8,723 nt of DNA from Proteobacteria bacterium UBA1278 (GCA_002308435.1 DBUY01000077.1:1-8723); one strand, 5' to 3'; positions 1-7,278 are shown, numbered from the stretch's first letter. Made by a program: numbers and translations. Notes: generated by a model from the sequence alone, not told the origin.

Positions 1-43
1 AAGAGACTGATGCCACAAAAGATGCAGTGGCCACCAGTCTTTT
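1..43 (+). terminator. Probable Rho-independent terminator of a gene off the left edge
   Basis: The arm at 4-9 (AGACTG) pairs with 35-40 (CAGTCT), and the pairing can extend outward to 1-3/41-43. After a small internal loop, 12-16 (GCCAC) pairs with 27-31 (GTGGC) around a ten-base loop. The stem is followed directly by TTTT at 40-43. This gives about eleven core pairs plus a U-tract, the classic layout for a plus-strand gene ending just outside the window. The U-tract is short and the upstream gene is not visible, so the call is moderate. Confidence 0.55.
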
Positions 44-55
44 AACACTAACTCA

Positions 56-84
56 TTGACTAGCTCTGTGTTTCTGCGTATGGT
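56..84 (+). promoter_or_regulatory. Sigma70-like promoter for the solenoid-repeat gene
   Basis: A -35 box TTGACT (56-61) is separated by 17 bases from a -10 box TATGGT (79-84). These match the consensus at five and four of six positions. Transcription would start near 90-92, just after the candidate GTG start at 88 and about 20 bases before the ATG at 112. This favours the ATG as the true start. No operator was recognised. Confidence 0.5.
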
Positions 85-111
85 GTCGTGGCAATAATAA
101 AACTCTCTTCC

Positions 112-2856
112 ATGTATATCAAAATCACTACAAATGACCGTAACTCACTCCTTGAATTACATAGGCGATTAGCAGAACTAGGCATTAACTATTTCGTCGT
201 TAGCAACCAAGTGATGCTTCCTTCTCAGGCTAATCTCACTGATCTCGCTTACCAGTGGATCCTAGATTTGGTGCCCAGCCGGTTAGAGTTGCAGCCTTCC
301 GAGGGTACCGATGCAAAGCCGCTCGCTCTTTTCACGGCAAAACATATCCATAAACTGACCTGCCTAGAGCTGAGTGCTGATTTAGGCGCTCAGCTGATCA
401 ATCAAATGGTCGCTTGTTTTCAGCCTCACCAAACGGTTTTTTTGTCTGCAAGCCTATCGGTCGACCAACTTCAATTCTTACCGAGCCTTGAGGAAAACAT
501 CAAATCATTGCAACTGATCGTTGACCCCGCAATGACAAACCAACAATTGAAATCCGTTGCTCGGTCAGGGCGCCTCTGCCACATCCCTGATAATTTATCG
601 CTTGAACAAGTCGTCCAGCTTGCTTCTGCCAACTTGATTCGATTGGTGCCAGCACATGATTTGACAGTTGAGAAATGTCAGTCATTGGCAGCCAGCGTCG
701 GTCAATGCTGCGAAGTTATCACACAAGAATCACATAGTAACGATCAACTCCGTGCGCTGGCAAGCCATTTGAAAGCGGGCAGCGCAATCACCATTGCTCA
801 TCTTCCTGAAGATAAGGCCACTCTCGTTGCCGCCTCTCTCACTGAGGCGGCTATTTGTGATGTGCCGGTTACGTTGACAAAAGATGCGCTGCAAACATTT
901 ATCAAACGAATCGCCCCACACGTCATCATCATCCCCCCTGGCGAGTCACCGCATGCGAACCACCTGTTCTGCGACGATAAAATCATTTGCTTGGTGGAAA
1001 ATCTTGCACCAACGACAAGACTGATCCTTGGTGCTATACACGCGACGCGTCTTGTCGTGATTTGTCAACACGTCAGTCCTGATCAAGCGATCATACTTGA
1101 TCGCTCACTCACAGAGGAACAACTCAAGACGATTGCAACCCATCTACCGCGCATGCAGGATATTAATAGCGTGCAGTATGCCACTACGGTCGAAAAGCGG
1201 ATTCTGTTCTTGGAAGCCTATCATCAACAGCATGTTGGCTTACCTGAGCAGTACGTCATTAGAGGTGATATTTCGGTGGATGATATAAAAAAACTCGCCG
1301 CTAGGGTCACTCCTCATATTGTCTTCCTGAAAGTGGACCGCGATCTGGATTGTCGTCTCTGTGCTACTGTGGCAACTCATCTCAGCCAGACACAAATACT
1401 CAGTTTAGATCGCAACACTCAGGCTCAATTACTGACTCTTGTCAAAAACTTGCCAGATCATGCAGCGGTCCAAGTCGGTCATCAAGACCTGATGGAAAGC
1501 GCAATTATTGCAGGCACCTTAAAACGCAATAGTACATGTCTGATACACAACACCATGAGCAATGATGTCATTAAGCACTTGCTCACATTTATGCAGCAGA
1601 CCGTAACAGTGATTCCCATGGTGTCACTGAATAGCAGTCAGCTCAAAATACTTGCATCGCATTTGACTCAGAAAACGATATTATGCGTTGGCTCCACGAA
1701 AGCGTGGACTCATCTCAGCGGTTCGCAACTGCTAGCACTTTGCCAATCTGTTCGAGCTGATATGACTGTGCTCCTTCATGTGTCAACACCAGATCAGATG
1801 CAGCGTATCGCGCCGCTTTTTCAAAAAGGGGTCATTATCATACCACCTCAATATCAGGGTTCGCTCAACCCGACATTAGCGAATACGCTGAAGACCATGT
1901 GTCATGAACTTGATGCCTCAACAAGACTGGTATTCAGTCCTAAGTTATCCAATGAGCAGCTCATCTGTATTGCGTCAAATCTCAAAAAAAACCAGTGCTT
2001 CGTTTTACCGAAAGCGCTCTCTGAGGCTCAGCTGGACTTGATTGCCTCGTTCCTTCCAGTGTTAAAAACAGAAAATCAAATCAGCTCTGATAAGCCATGG
2101 ACAAAGAGCAAGTTCATTGCGCAGTATCGGCAGCACCATCCTTCTGTAGACACACCGAACAATGCGCGTCAACGACCCCAAATTACCTCGGATCACACAT
2201 CTATCACTGTACCAACAACACCAAGCTATCGGTGTGAGCGGCCATCAATCCCCTTGGACCATACATCTGTCACTGTACCAACAGCGCCATGTTCTGAGCG
2301 CGAGCAGCCATCAATCCCCTCGGATCATACAACGATCACTGTACCAACAGCTCGGAGTGCCAAACGTCAGGCACTGCCAATTACCTCAACCGATGCATCG
2401 TATCTGAACGGTTTGTCTTCACTTCATGCAGCGGCCACTCGTCTACTCTGTGAATCTGATGAGCAACAGCTGTCGACTTCTCATGCGAATCCATCGGCCA
2501 CCTCAACAGCGTCAATCCCTACTGTTAGACAAGCGAAGACGATACGGCACCGGCTCATTACGCCACACCTCTATTCATCGTCTCTGCAAGCTGCCCCTTC
2601 CGCCGTGTCGGCAGAATCGTTTGCACAACCACAGCCAGAACGACAACAGCCATCCCCACCGAATCAAAACATATCTACTGAATCAGAGGCGTCGACTGAT
2701 TCAGTAGCACCTGGCCAAAAAAGAGCGCGAACGCATGAGACCAATCACCTCCAAGAAGCGAGCGAATCGCTCAGCTCAAATCAGTCGTCACTATTTTTTT
2801 CAGATGCCTCATATGGCCATCAAGATGATGACATACCTAGCATGATAGCTGGTTAA
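112..2856 (+). CDS. Unrecognised 914-aa solenoid-repeat protein with low-complexity tail; candidate effector
   Basis: I do not recognise a named family. Residues about 115-650 are built of roughly twenty units of 23-24 residues. The loose pattern is LSxEQLxxLAxxL, then a short hydrophobic stretch often ending in P or D. Clear units start near residues 162, 208, 333, 506, 612 and 636. Each looks like a helix followed by a strand, resembling degenerate ribonuclease-inhibitor-like leucine-rich repeats, so an alpha/beta solenoid for protein binding is inferred. Residues 651-914 form a Ser/Thr/Pro/Gln-rich, probably disordered tail with three 22-residue repeats (689-754) and a basic KRAR cluster (870-873). 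There is no signal peptide or membrane segment. The last 30 residues are Ser-rich and acidic, compatible with a type IV secretion substrate but not diagnostic. The start is placed at ATG 112 because the promoter overlaps the in-frame GTG at 88 (which would add eight residues). Neither start has a good Shine-Dalgarno site. The reading frame is surely real; the function is open. Confidence 0.85.
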   Translation: MYIKITTNDRNSLLELHRRLAELGINYFVVSNQVMLPSQANLTDLAYQWILDLVPSRLELQPSEGTDAKPLALFTAKHIHKLTCLELSADLGAQLINQMVACFQPHQTVFLSASLSVDQLQFLPSLEENIKSLQLIVDPAMTNQQLKSVARSGRLCHIPDNLSLEQVVQLASANLIRLVPAHDLTVEKCQSLAASVGQCCEVITQESHSNDQLRALASHLKAGSAITIAHLPEDKATLVAASLTEAAICDVPVTLTKDALQTFIKRIAPHVIIIPPGESPHANHLFCDDKIICLVENLAPTTRLILGAIHATRLVVICQHVSPDQAIILDRSLTEEQLKTIATHLPRMQDINSVQYATTVEKRILFLEAYHQQHVGLPEQYVIRGDISVDDIKKLAARVTPHIVFLKVDRDLDCRLCATVATHLSQTQILSLDRNTQAQLLTLVKNLPDHAAVQVGHQDLMESAIIAGTLKRNSTCLIHNTMSNDVIKHLLTFMQQTVTVIPMVSLNSSQLKILASHLTQKTILCVGSTKAWTHLSGSQLLALCQSVRADMTVLLHVSTPDQMQRIAPLFQKGVIIIPPQYQGSLNPTLANTLKTMCHELDASTRLVFSPKLSNEQLICIASNLKKNQCFVLPKALSEAQLDLIASFLPVLKTENQISSDKPWTKSKFIAQYRQHHPSVDTPNNARQRPQITSDHTSITVPTTPSYRCERPSIPLDHTSVTVPTAPCSEREQPSIPSDHTTITVPTARSAKRQALPITSTDASYLNGLSSLHAAATRLLCESDEQQLSTSHANPSATSTASIPTVRQAKTIRHRLITPHLYSSSLQAAPSAVSAESFAQPQPERQQPSPPNQNISTESEASTDSVAPGQKRARTHETNHLQEASESLSSNQSSLFFSDASYGHQDDDIPSMIAG
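2176..2373 (+). repeat. Three tandem 66-bp in-frame repeats
   Basis: Units at 2176-2241, 2242-2307 and 2308-2373 each encode 22 residues with the core DHTxxTVPT, preceded by Pro-x-Ile. By hand count, units 1 and 2 share 47 of 66 bases and units 2 and 3 share 48 of 66. The block TCACTGTACCAACA is identical in all three. The spacing is exact and in frame, so this is an internal duplication within the tail of the solenoid-repeat protein that has since diverged. The units could be linker repeats or short binding motifs. Confidence 0.85.
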
Positions 2857-2977
2857 ATTCACTCCATGTGGCCCGTCATGTATTTTGGTAGTGCTCCGTG
2901 TTTGCACTCGTCACTCGCTTGATTGTCTTCAATACTCGCAGTGTCATAATCCAGCCAATTATGTGCTGACATTGTCA

Positions 2978-2992
2978 TACCATGCGCTGGTA
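2978..2992. repeat. Small inverted repeat in the spacer before pfp
   Basis: TACCA (2978-2982) and TGGTA (2988-2992) are perfect inverted arms around a five-base loop. They are loosely nested within TGTCAT (2973-2978) and ATGACA (3005-3010). There is no T-tract, so it is not a convincing terminator. It lies about 70 bases upstream of the pfp promoter and could be an operator or chance. Apart from this and the promoter, the spacer 2857-3111 shows no convincing small gene. Confidence 0.25.
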
Positions 2993-3058
2993 GTTGCATC
3001 TTTCATGACATGCGATTGAGGCCTTGCCGCTCTCTATGAACACTTACTGTGGTCAGCA

Positions 3059-3086
3059 TTGCAGATTCCCCGCAATCAGTTATACT
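3059..3086 (+). promoter_or_regulatory. Sigma70-like promoter for pfp and the downstream acyltransferase gene
   Basis: The -10 box TATACT (3081-3086) matches five of six consensus positions. The -35 candidate TTGCAG (3059-3064) lies 16 bases upstream and is weaker (TTG conserved). Transcription would start near 3093, giving a leader of about 19 bases to the ATG at 3112. The promoter falls inside the possible GTG-initiated extension of pfp, which argues against that longer form. It probably drives both genes of the overlapping pair. Confidence 0.5.
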
Positions 3087-3101
3087 TGAGGCATCTGAAT
3101 T

Positions 3102-3107
3102 GAGAGG
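3102..3107 (+). promoter_or_regulatory. Ribosome binding site of pfp
   Basis: GAGAGG lies four bases before the ATG at 3112. It is slightly close but the best Shine-Dalgarno match in the window. It decides the start in favour of 3112 over the in-frame GTG at 3049, which has no such site. Confidence 0.6.
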
Positions 3108-3111
3108 CACT

Positions 3112-4374
3112 ATGGGCAAACCTAATCTTTGTATCGCACACTCGGGAGGTGTCACAGCGATTCTGAATACAACCGCTGCTGCGACAATTCGTCGCGCCCG
3201 AGAAAGCCAACAATTTGGGACAATTTATGCGGCTGAATTTGGTCTAAATGGTCTCGTCAGTGGTCGCTTGTTCGACACTACCCCGCTCACAGATACACAA
3301 CTGACTCAATTAAGTCACACGCCGAGCAGTGCCTTTGGGTCGTGTCGGTTCAAATTACCAGATTATACGGCTGACCCGAAACCATACCAACAAATTATGC
3401 AAACCTGTGCTGATTTTAATATTCAATACCTGGTTTATCAAGGTGGGAACGACTCACAAGATACCACGTTAAAACTATCTGCTGCCCAATCCCATTTTTC
3501 GCATCCACTTGCAGTCATTGGTCTTCCGAAAACTATTGATAATGATCTAGAAGGCACCGACTTTTGTCCTGGTTATCCGAGTGCTGCAAAATATATCGCG
3601 ACAAGTATCCAAGAAGCTGCTCTAGACACGTGGGCCATGAGCAAAAACTCGACCCAAGTTTTTATCCTAGAAGTGATGGGACGCCATACCGGCTGGCTTG
3701 CATTAGCTGCTGGCATTGCCCGATCACACCCTGAGCAAGCACCTCATAGCATCCTGATCCCGGAGCGCTCATTTTGCAAAAAAACCTGGCTAGACTATGT
3801 TAAACGTTGTGTTAGTCAGTATGGTTTCTGTGTTGTGGTTGCCTCTGAAGGTATTACTGATCAACAAGGAAACGCCCTGGTTGCTCAATCTCGAACTGAT
3901 GCATTTGGTCACAAACAACTTGGTGGCGTTGGTGCGTATTTGGCTGATCTTGTCAGCACGCAGGCCGGGCTTAAAGCACATTGGGCGCTGCCTGATTATC
4001 TGCAACGATCGGCTGGCCACTTGCGCTCAGCAGCAGATGTAGCTTGTGCTCAACAGCTGGGCGAAGCAGCTATTGATGCGCTGCTTAATGGTCAACACAG
4101 CGTCATGTTAGCGCTCAGTCGGACCCAGTCAACACCTGTATCATGGCAGACAACGACAATTGACTTGAACCAGTGTGCGAATCTCGAGAAAACTTGTCCG
4201 TTAGACTATCTAGAGGCAGAGACAAACCTTTTGAGTGACGCTGCTAAATCATATCTGACTCCCCTGCTTACCGGTGAAGCGTCACCAGAATTCATGCACG
4301 GGACACCGGCATATTTTAATCGTAGCGACCTCCGTTTAGCACTTCATCCAAACACGACTGAGCAGATTGTATGA
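3112..4374 (+). CDS. pfp: Pyrophosphate-dependent 6-phosphofructokinase
   Basis: The predicted enzyme phosphorylates fructose 6-phosphate to fructose 1,6-bisphosphate using PPi, reversibly, in the cytosol. This would let glycolysis run with less ATP and also allow gluconeogenesis. The 420 residues fit the PPi-PFK family. Visible motifs are an N-terminal glycine-rich loop SGG (11-13) with Asn19, and GGNDS (111-115), where Asp114 takes the place of the glycine that lets ATP in. PKTIDND (139-145) has the PPi-type Lys140 in place of Gly and the likely catalytic Asp143. MGRHTGW (189-195) is the sugar-phosphate site, and FGHKQLGG and YLQR segments follow. The Asp plus Lys pair is the accepted marker of PPi rather than ATP use. 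The first position of the loop is Asn rather than the commoner Asp. The start at 3112 is set by the GAGAGG site and by the promoter at 3059-3086. The stop overlaps the next gene by four bases (ATGA), implying coupled translation. Confidence 0.93.
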   Translation: MGKPNLCIAHSGGVTAILNTTAAATIRRARESQQFGTIYAAEFGLNGLVSGRLFDTTPLTDTQLTQLSHTPSSAFGSCRFKLPDYTADPKPYQQIMQTCADFNIQYLVYQGGNDSQDTTLKLSAAQSHFSHPLAVIGLPKTIDNDLEGTDFCPGYPSAAKYIATSIQEAALDTWAMSKNSTQVFILEVMGRHTGWLALAAGIARSHPEQAPHSILIPERSFCKKTWLDYVKRCVSQYGFCVVVASEGITDQQGNALVAQSRTDAFGHKQLGGVGAYLADLVSTQAGLKAHWALPDYLQRSAGHLRSAADVACAQQLGEAAIDALLNGQHSVMLALSRTQSTPVSWQTTTIDLNQCANLEKTCPLDYLEAETNLLSDAAKSYLTPLLTGEASPEFMHGTPAYFNRSDLRLALHPNTTEQIV

Positions 4375-7193
4375 TACATAAAAACGTACCCACTTGGTCA
4401 ATGCGCATCATTGCGTTCTATGCGCTATTGTATTTGTTATCAGGGTTTCAACTTGCCTATCTATCCCAGATTCCCAGTAAATTCCCAAATACGACACTGA
4501 TCTACGCTGGTGTTGCTATCTGGTTCTTAGCGATTGCTGCTCTCGGCATCAGTCGACAACGGATACTTCCCCCACAATTGGCGTTCTTTTCTGGCTTCAT
4601 TCTTCTTTTGTATGCACAATTCATGATTGTGTTTGGTATTAAACATCAATACGGCATGGTTTCAGCGCCAATGAGTAGTTTGCTCGGGTTTTCAACATTA
4701 CTATTGGCAACACTTCGTGATCATCACACCATGCAAGACCGGCCTTTTGCCCTTTTTCGTCACACATTTTTACCTTTTCTTGGCTACACACTTGGCTTTG
4801 TTGCACCGCATCCACTCCCCCTACCTGGTGCATACACAACGCTACTCGTGCCGTTGGTGATTTATGCTCTCGCTCGTCACTCTGGCCAATCGCAAACGAA
4901 TTCTACCACGACACATCGCGTTCACCTGCTTTACTGGCTGAATGTGATGTGGTTTTGGACAAGCGTCAGTGGCTATCTTATCCTCAACGCAAAACCTTAT
5001 CTATTTTACTATATTGCCTGTCTCGTCACTGGTATGATCATCTCTATCGCGATGACAGACCGAAAATCTTTAGATGGCTGGCGAACGAATAGCACCGCTT
5101 ATTGGTTGATTTTGCAAGGTGCGTTATTTGTTCACGCCCAGGCTTTTCCAGCGTCGTCCGTACTCTACTCTGGCTCAATCATGGCTGTATTTGGGGGGTT
5201 GTCGGCGAAGGTTTTGATTCCCAGCACTGCCCGACTCTACCGGCAGGACTCGATTCTATATTTTTTGTGTAATCTGAGCATGCTTTATCTTGGTTTGTTG
5301 ATCTATCCACATGCACTACTATTTCCAAAATTAGCGGCGGGCGCCGTCTTTATACTGGTAACTATTAATTGCTTTATTACCGATACGCCATCTAATGTAC
5401 TCAGCTCTCTCGCAGCAGTATTCCAGTTCTTCCTCCACCGTCTCGGCGTTCGATACTCTGGAACCGAGCATCTAGATTATCGACCCAATGAGCGTGTGAT
5501 CATAATCGCAAATCATAGCTGCTTTCTTGATGTGCCCATATTGGCTTCTCGTTTTCACGAGAAATTGGCTTATCCTATCTATCCCTTTTGGCTAGATGTT
5601 TGGGCTATTCGGGTGATTGGTGGCCTCGTGGCGGACATGTATGCAATGAAACCTGGCCAGTCAAGTAGTTTGTCCAATGTAATTGATGCAGTCAGACGTG
5701 GGAAGAAATGCGTTATTTTCCCTGAGGGCCGACTCTCCGATACAGGTAATTTGATGAAACTGTTCGAAGGTACTGTACTCCTGGCGGAACACTCAAAAGC
5801 CAACATACAACCGGCTATTATCAACGGTGGCATGAATCTAATTTCAAGTCGTGATGATGGCCGACATATCAAGCGCTTCTTTGCACCAGTTCAAGTCACA
5901 TTTGGACCAAGCACAGCACTACCTGAAACAAAACTGCGCGGAAAAGCGAAGCGCAAGCTAATCAAACGGGTACTATTTCAACGCCTAGCCGAAACCTATC
6001 TGGCAAGCTATGCGCCGGTCACTGTCCATCAGGCATTATGTGATGCGGCACGGCGATATGGTTACCATCGACAGATACTACAGAGCAATAACTTCTTGGA
6101 TACGCTGACGTATCGCTCTCTACTGCGCCGGGCGGGCTATGCTGCTAGACGTCTACGACAAGACTATCAGCCTGGTGACCTGATTGGCATCACCATTGAG
6201 ACTGGCACTGATGCTGCTGCGTTGATAATTGCTTGTCTGATAGCAGAGCTTCCATTTGTACCAATTGCTACAGATTGTAGCTCTGAGACATTCGCCGAGA
6301 TGTGTAATCAACTCAATTTCAGTGCTGTGGTCATTGATCGGCAGCAATGGCATGCGCCTGCGCATGGACAACACCTTGATTATTGTGTGCAGCATCGCGT
6401 TGATCTCCTAGATCACGATCAATTACTTCGAGCACCCAGTGTTTGGGAGCGCATTAAAATGGCCATGCCTTCACGACTCTCGACCGGTCGGTCACCGGAT
6501 CTGATTCCAGCTGTACTTTGGTTTGATCCACACTCTCATCATACGACTGTACTCAGTCATCACAATCTGACTCGCCAAGCCTATCAGCTTCATATTAACT
6601 GTGATTTGCGCGGCTCAGATGTTGTGTTCAACGCAGCTGGATTACAATCCACCTATGGACTACTCATGGGTTTACTACACCCCTTGTTATCAGGCGTCAA
6701 AATCATCTCCACAACACCAAGTTTTAATCAGAAATATGTCATAGAATCGTTTTATGACACTCAGGCAACGGTGCTTGTCAGTCATACTGCGACGCTTGCA
6801 AACTATCCACCAGATCCTGATGCGTATTACGAAACGGTTCGTTTGCGTGCTATCTATATTGATGACGCCATCGCGCCAGCCATGCGTTCACGCTGGGAGC
6901 AGCATTGTAAGTCTTATCTGTTCCGGGTGTTTTGTGATCCCAACCAAGCTGGTGTTGTCGCGATCAACTCGCCGTATGCATTTTCTGACCATTCTTACGG
7001 TCGTTTACTTCCGGGGACTCGAATCCATCCTGTATCCGGTGGCTGTTCACAGTTTACTGGCCCCATATGCCCTGACTTAGTACTGAAGCAGCACAAAATC
7101 AGCGCACGTTCTCCATCTGGCCATCGAACTTATACCATTGCGGTTGCACTGCTAGAGGATGAGCATGGCTTTCTGGTGACTCCTAATCACTAG
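4371..7193 (+). CDS. Membrane protein fusing a polytopic N-terminus, a PlsC-type acyltransferase and a degenerate Aas-like acyl-ACP synthetase domain
   Basis: Residues 1-340 hold about ten to twelve hydrophobic segments, the last near 318-336. They sit where LplT-like lysophospholipid flippases are fused in some Aas relatives, but I see no LplT/MFS signature motif. Residues 345-545 are a PlsC/Aas acyltransferase with intact NHxxxxD (Asn381, His382, Asp387), FPEGR (450-454) followed by TGxLMKxFEG, and a block IV proline (481). This supports acylation of lysophospholipids at the inner membrane. Residues 549-940 follow E. coli Aas (recalled from memory) in order, for example GRLLPG at 877-882, but lack the adenylation motifs. 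The P-loop is replaced near 719-727 (DPHSHHTTV), the HSFG motif by QSTYG (759-763), and YGxTE by FCDPNQ (854-859); no TGD remains. The protein ends at the hinge, EDEHGFLVTPNH (929-940), without the C-terminal subdomain and its catalytic lysine. The synthetase half is therefore probably inactive, while the acyltransferase half is probably active. The gene overlaps pfp by ATGA and has no clear ribosome site of its own. Confidence 0.88.
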   Translation: MIHKNVPTWSMRIIAFYALLYLLSGFQLAYLSQIPSKFPNTTLIYAGVAIWFLAIAALGISRQRILPPQLAFFSGFILLLYAQFMIVFGIKHQYGMVSAPMSSLLGFSTLLLATLRDHHTMQDRPFALFRHTFLPFLGYTLGFVAPHPLPLPGAYTTLLVPLVIYALARHSGQSQTNSTTTHRVHLLYWLNVMWFWTSVSGYLILNAKPYLFYYIACLVTGMIISIAMTDRKSLDGWRTNSTAYWLILQGALFVHAQAFPASSVLYSGSIMAVFGGLSAKVLIPSTARLYRQDSILYFLCNLSMLYLGLLIYPHALLFPKLAAGAVFILVTINCFITDTPSNVLSSLAAVFQFFLHRLGVRYSGTEHLDYRPNERVIIIANHSCFLDVPILASRFHEKLAYPIYPFWLDVWAIRVIGGLVADMYAMKPGQSSSLSNVIDAVRRGKKCVIFPEGRLSDTGNLMKLFEGTVLLAEHSKANIQPAIINGGMNLISSRDDGRHIKRFFAPVQVTFGPSTALPETKLRGKAKRKLIKRVLFQRLAETYLASYAPVTVHQALCDAARRYGYHRQILQSNNFLDTLTYRSLLRRAGYAARRLRQDYQPGDLIGITIETGTDAAALIIACLIAELPFVPIATDCSSETFAEMCNQLNFSAVVIDRQQWHAPAHGQHLDYCVQHRVDLLDHDQLLRAPSVWERIKMAMPSRLSTGRSPDLIPAVLWFDPHSHHTTVLSHHNLTRQAYQLHINCDLRGSDVVFNAAGLQSTYGLLMGLLHPLLSGVKIISTTPSFNQKYVIESFYDTQATVLVSHTATLANYPPDPDAYYETVRLRAIYIDDAIAPAMRSRWEQHCKSYLFRVFCDPNQAGVVAINSPYAFSDHSYGRLLPGTRIHPVSGGCSQFTGPICPDLVLKQHKISARSPSGHRTYTIAVALLEDEHGFLVTPNH

Positions 7194-7199
7194 GTGATT
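7185..7199. repeat. Perfect inverted repeat centred on the stop codon of the acyltransferase fusion
   Basis: AATCAC (7185-7190) and GTGATT (7194-7199) are perfect arms with the stop codon TAG as the loop. GTGAT (7194-7198) can alternatively pair with ATCAC (7204-7208). There is also a short imperfect direct repeat, CCTAATCACT/CCTGATCACT. No T-tract follows. It could slow exonuclease decay or be chance. Confidence 0.35.
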
Positions 7200-7259
7200 C
7201 CTGATCACTCATTTATAGCGAGATCTATCTAAGAGTCAGTAAATAAAGGATGTCATCTA

Positions 7260-7278
7260 GTGAGATGGATATTCTCAC
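7260..7278. terminator. Weak hairpin between convergent genes, possible bidirectional terminator
   Basis: GTGAGA (7260-7265) pairs perfectly with TCTCAC (7273-7278) across a seven-base loop. It sits in the middle of the 158-base spacer (7194-7351) between the plus-strand acyltransferase gene and minus-strand lptG, where terminators for both are expected. Neither side has a proper T-tract, so the assignment rests mainly on position. Nothing else in the spacer looks functional. Confidence 0.25.

Noticed and set aside
3..59. Open plus-strand stretch ending in TGA at 57-59, perhaps the last residues of an upstream gene
   Set aside because: Only 18 codons are visible and they overlap the terminator-like hairpin; no family can be seen.
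88..111. In-frame GTG start eight residues upstream for the solenoid protein
   Set aside because: It lies before the predicted transcription start of the 56-84 promoter and has no ribosome site; the ATG at 112 is preferred, though the longer form cannot be excluded.
2865..2886. CATG...CATG inverted arms followed by TATTTT after the solenoid gene, as a terminator
   Set aside because: The stem is only four pairs; too weak to call.
3049..3111. GTG-initiated extension of pfp by 21 residues
   Set aside because: The promoter at 3059-3086 lies inside it, the GAGAGG site points to ATG 3112, and the extension does not resemble the start of PFK proteins, where the glycine-rich loop lies near the N-terminus.
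3442..3456. GGNDS in pfp (Asn in place of the common Asp) as a sign of an inactive enzyme
   Set aside because: The PPi-specific Asp114 and Lys140 and the catalytic Asp143 are all present, so loss of activity is not supported; Asn here is more likely family variation.
5579..5872. Open frame of 97 codons on the minus strand inside the acyltransferase gene
   Set aside because: It is antisense to the conserved FPEGR and NHxxxxD region, has no recognisable domain and is best explained as a shadow of the real gene.
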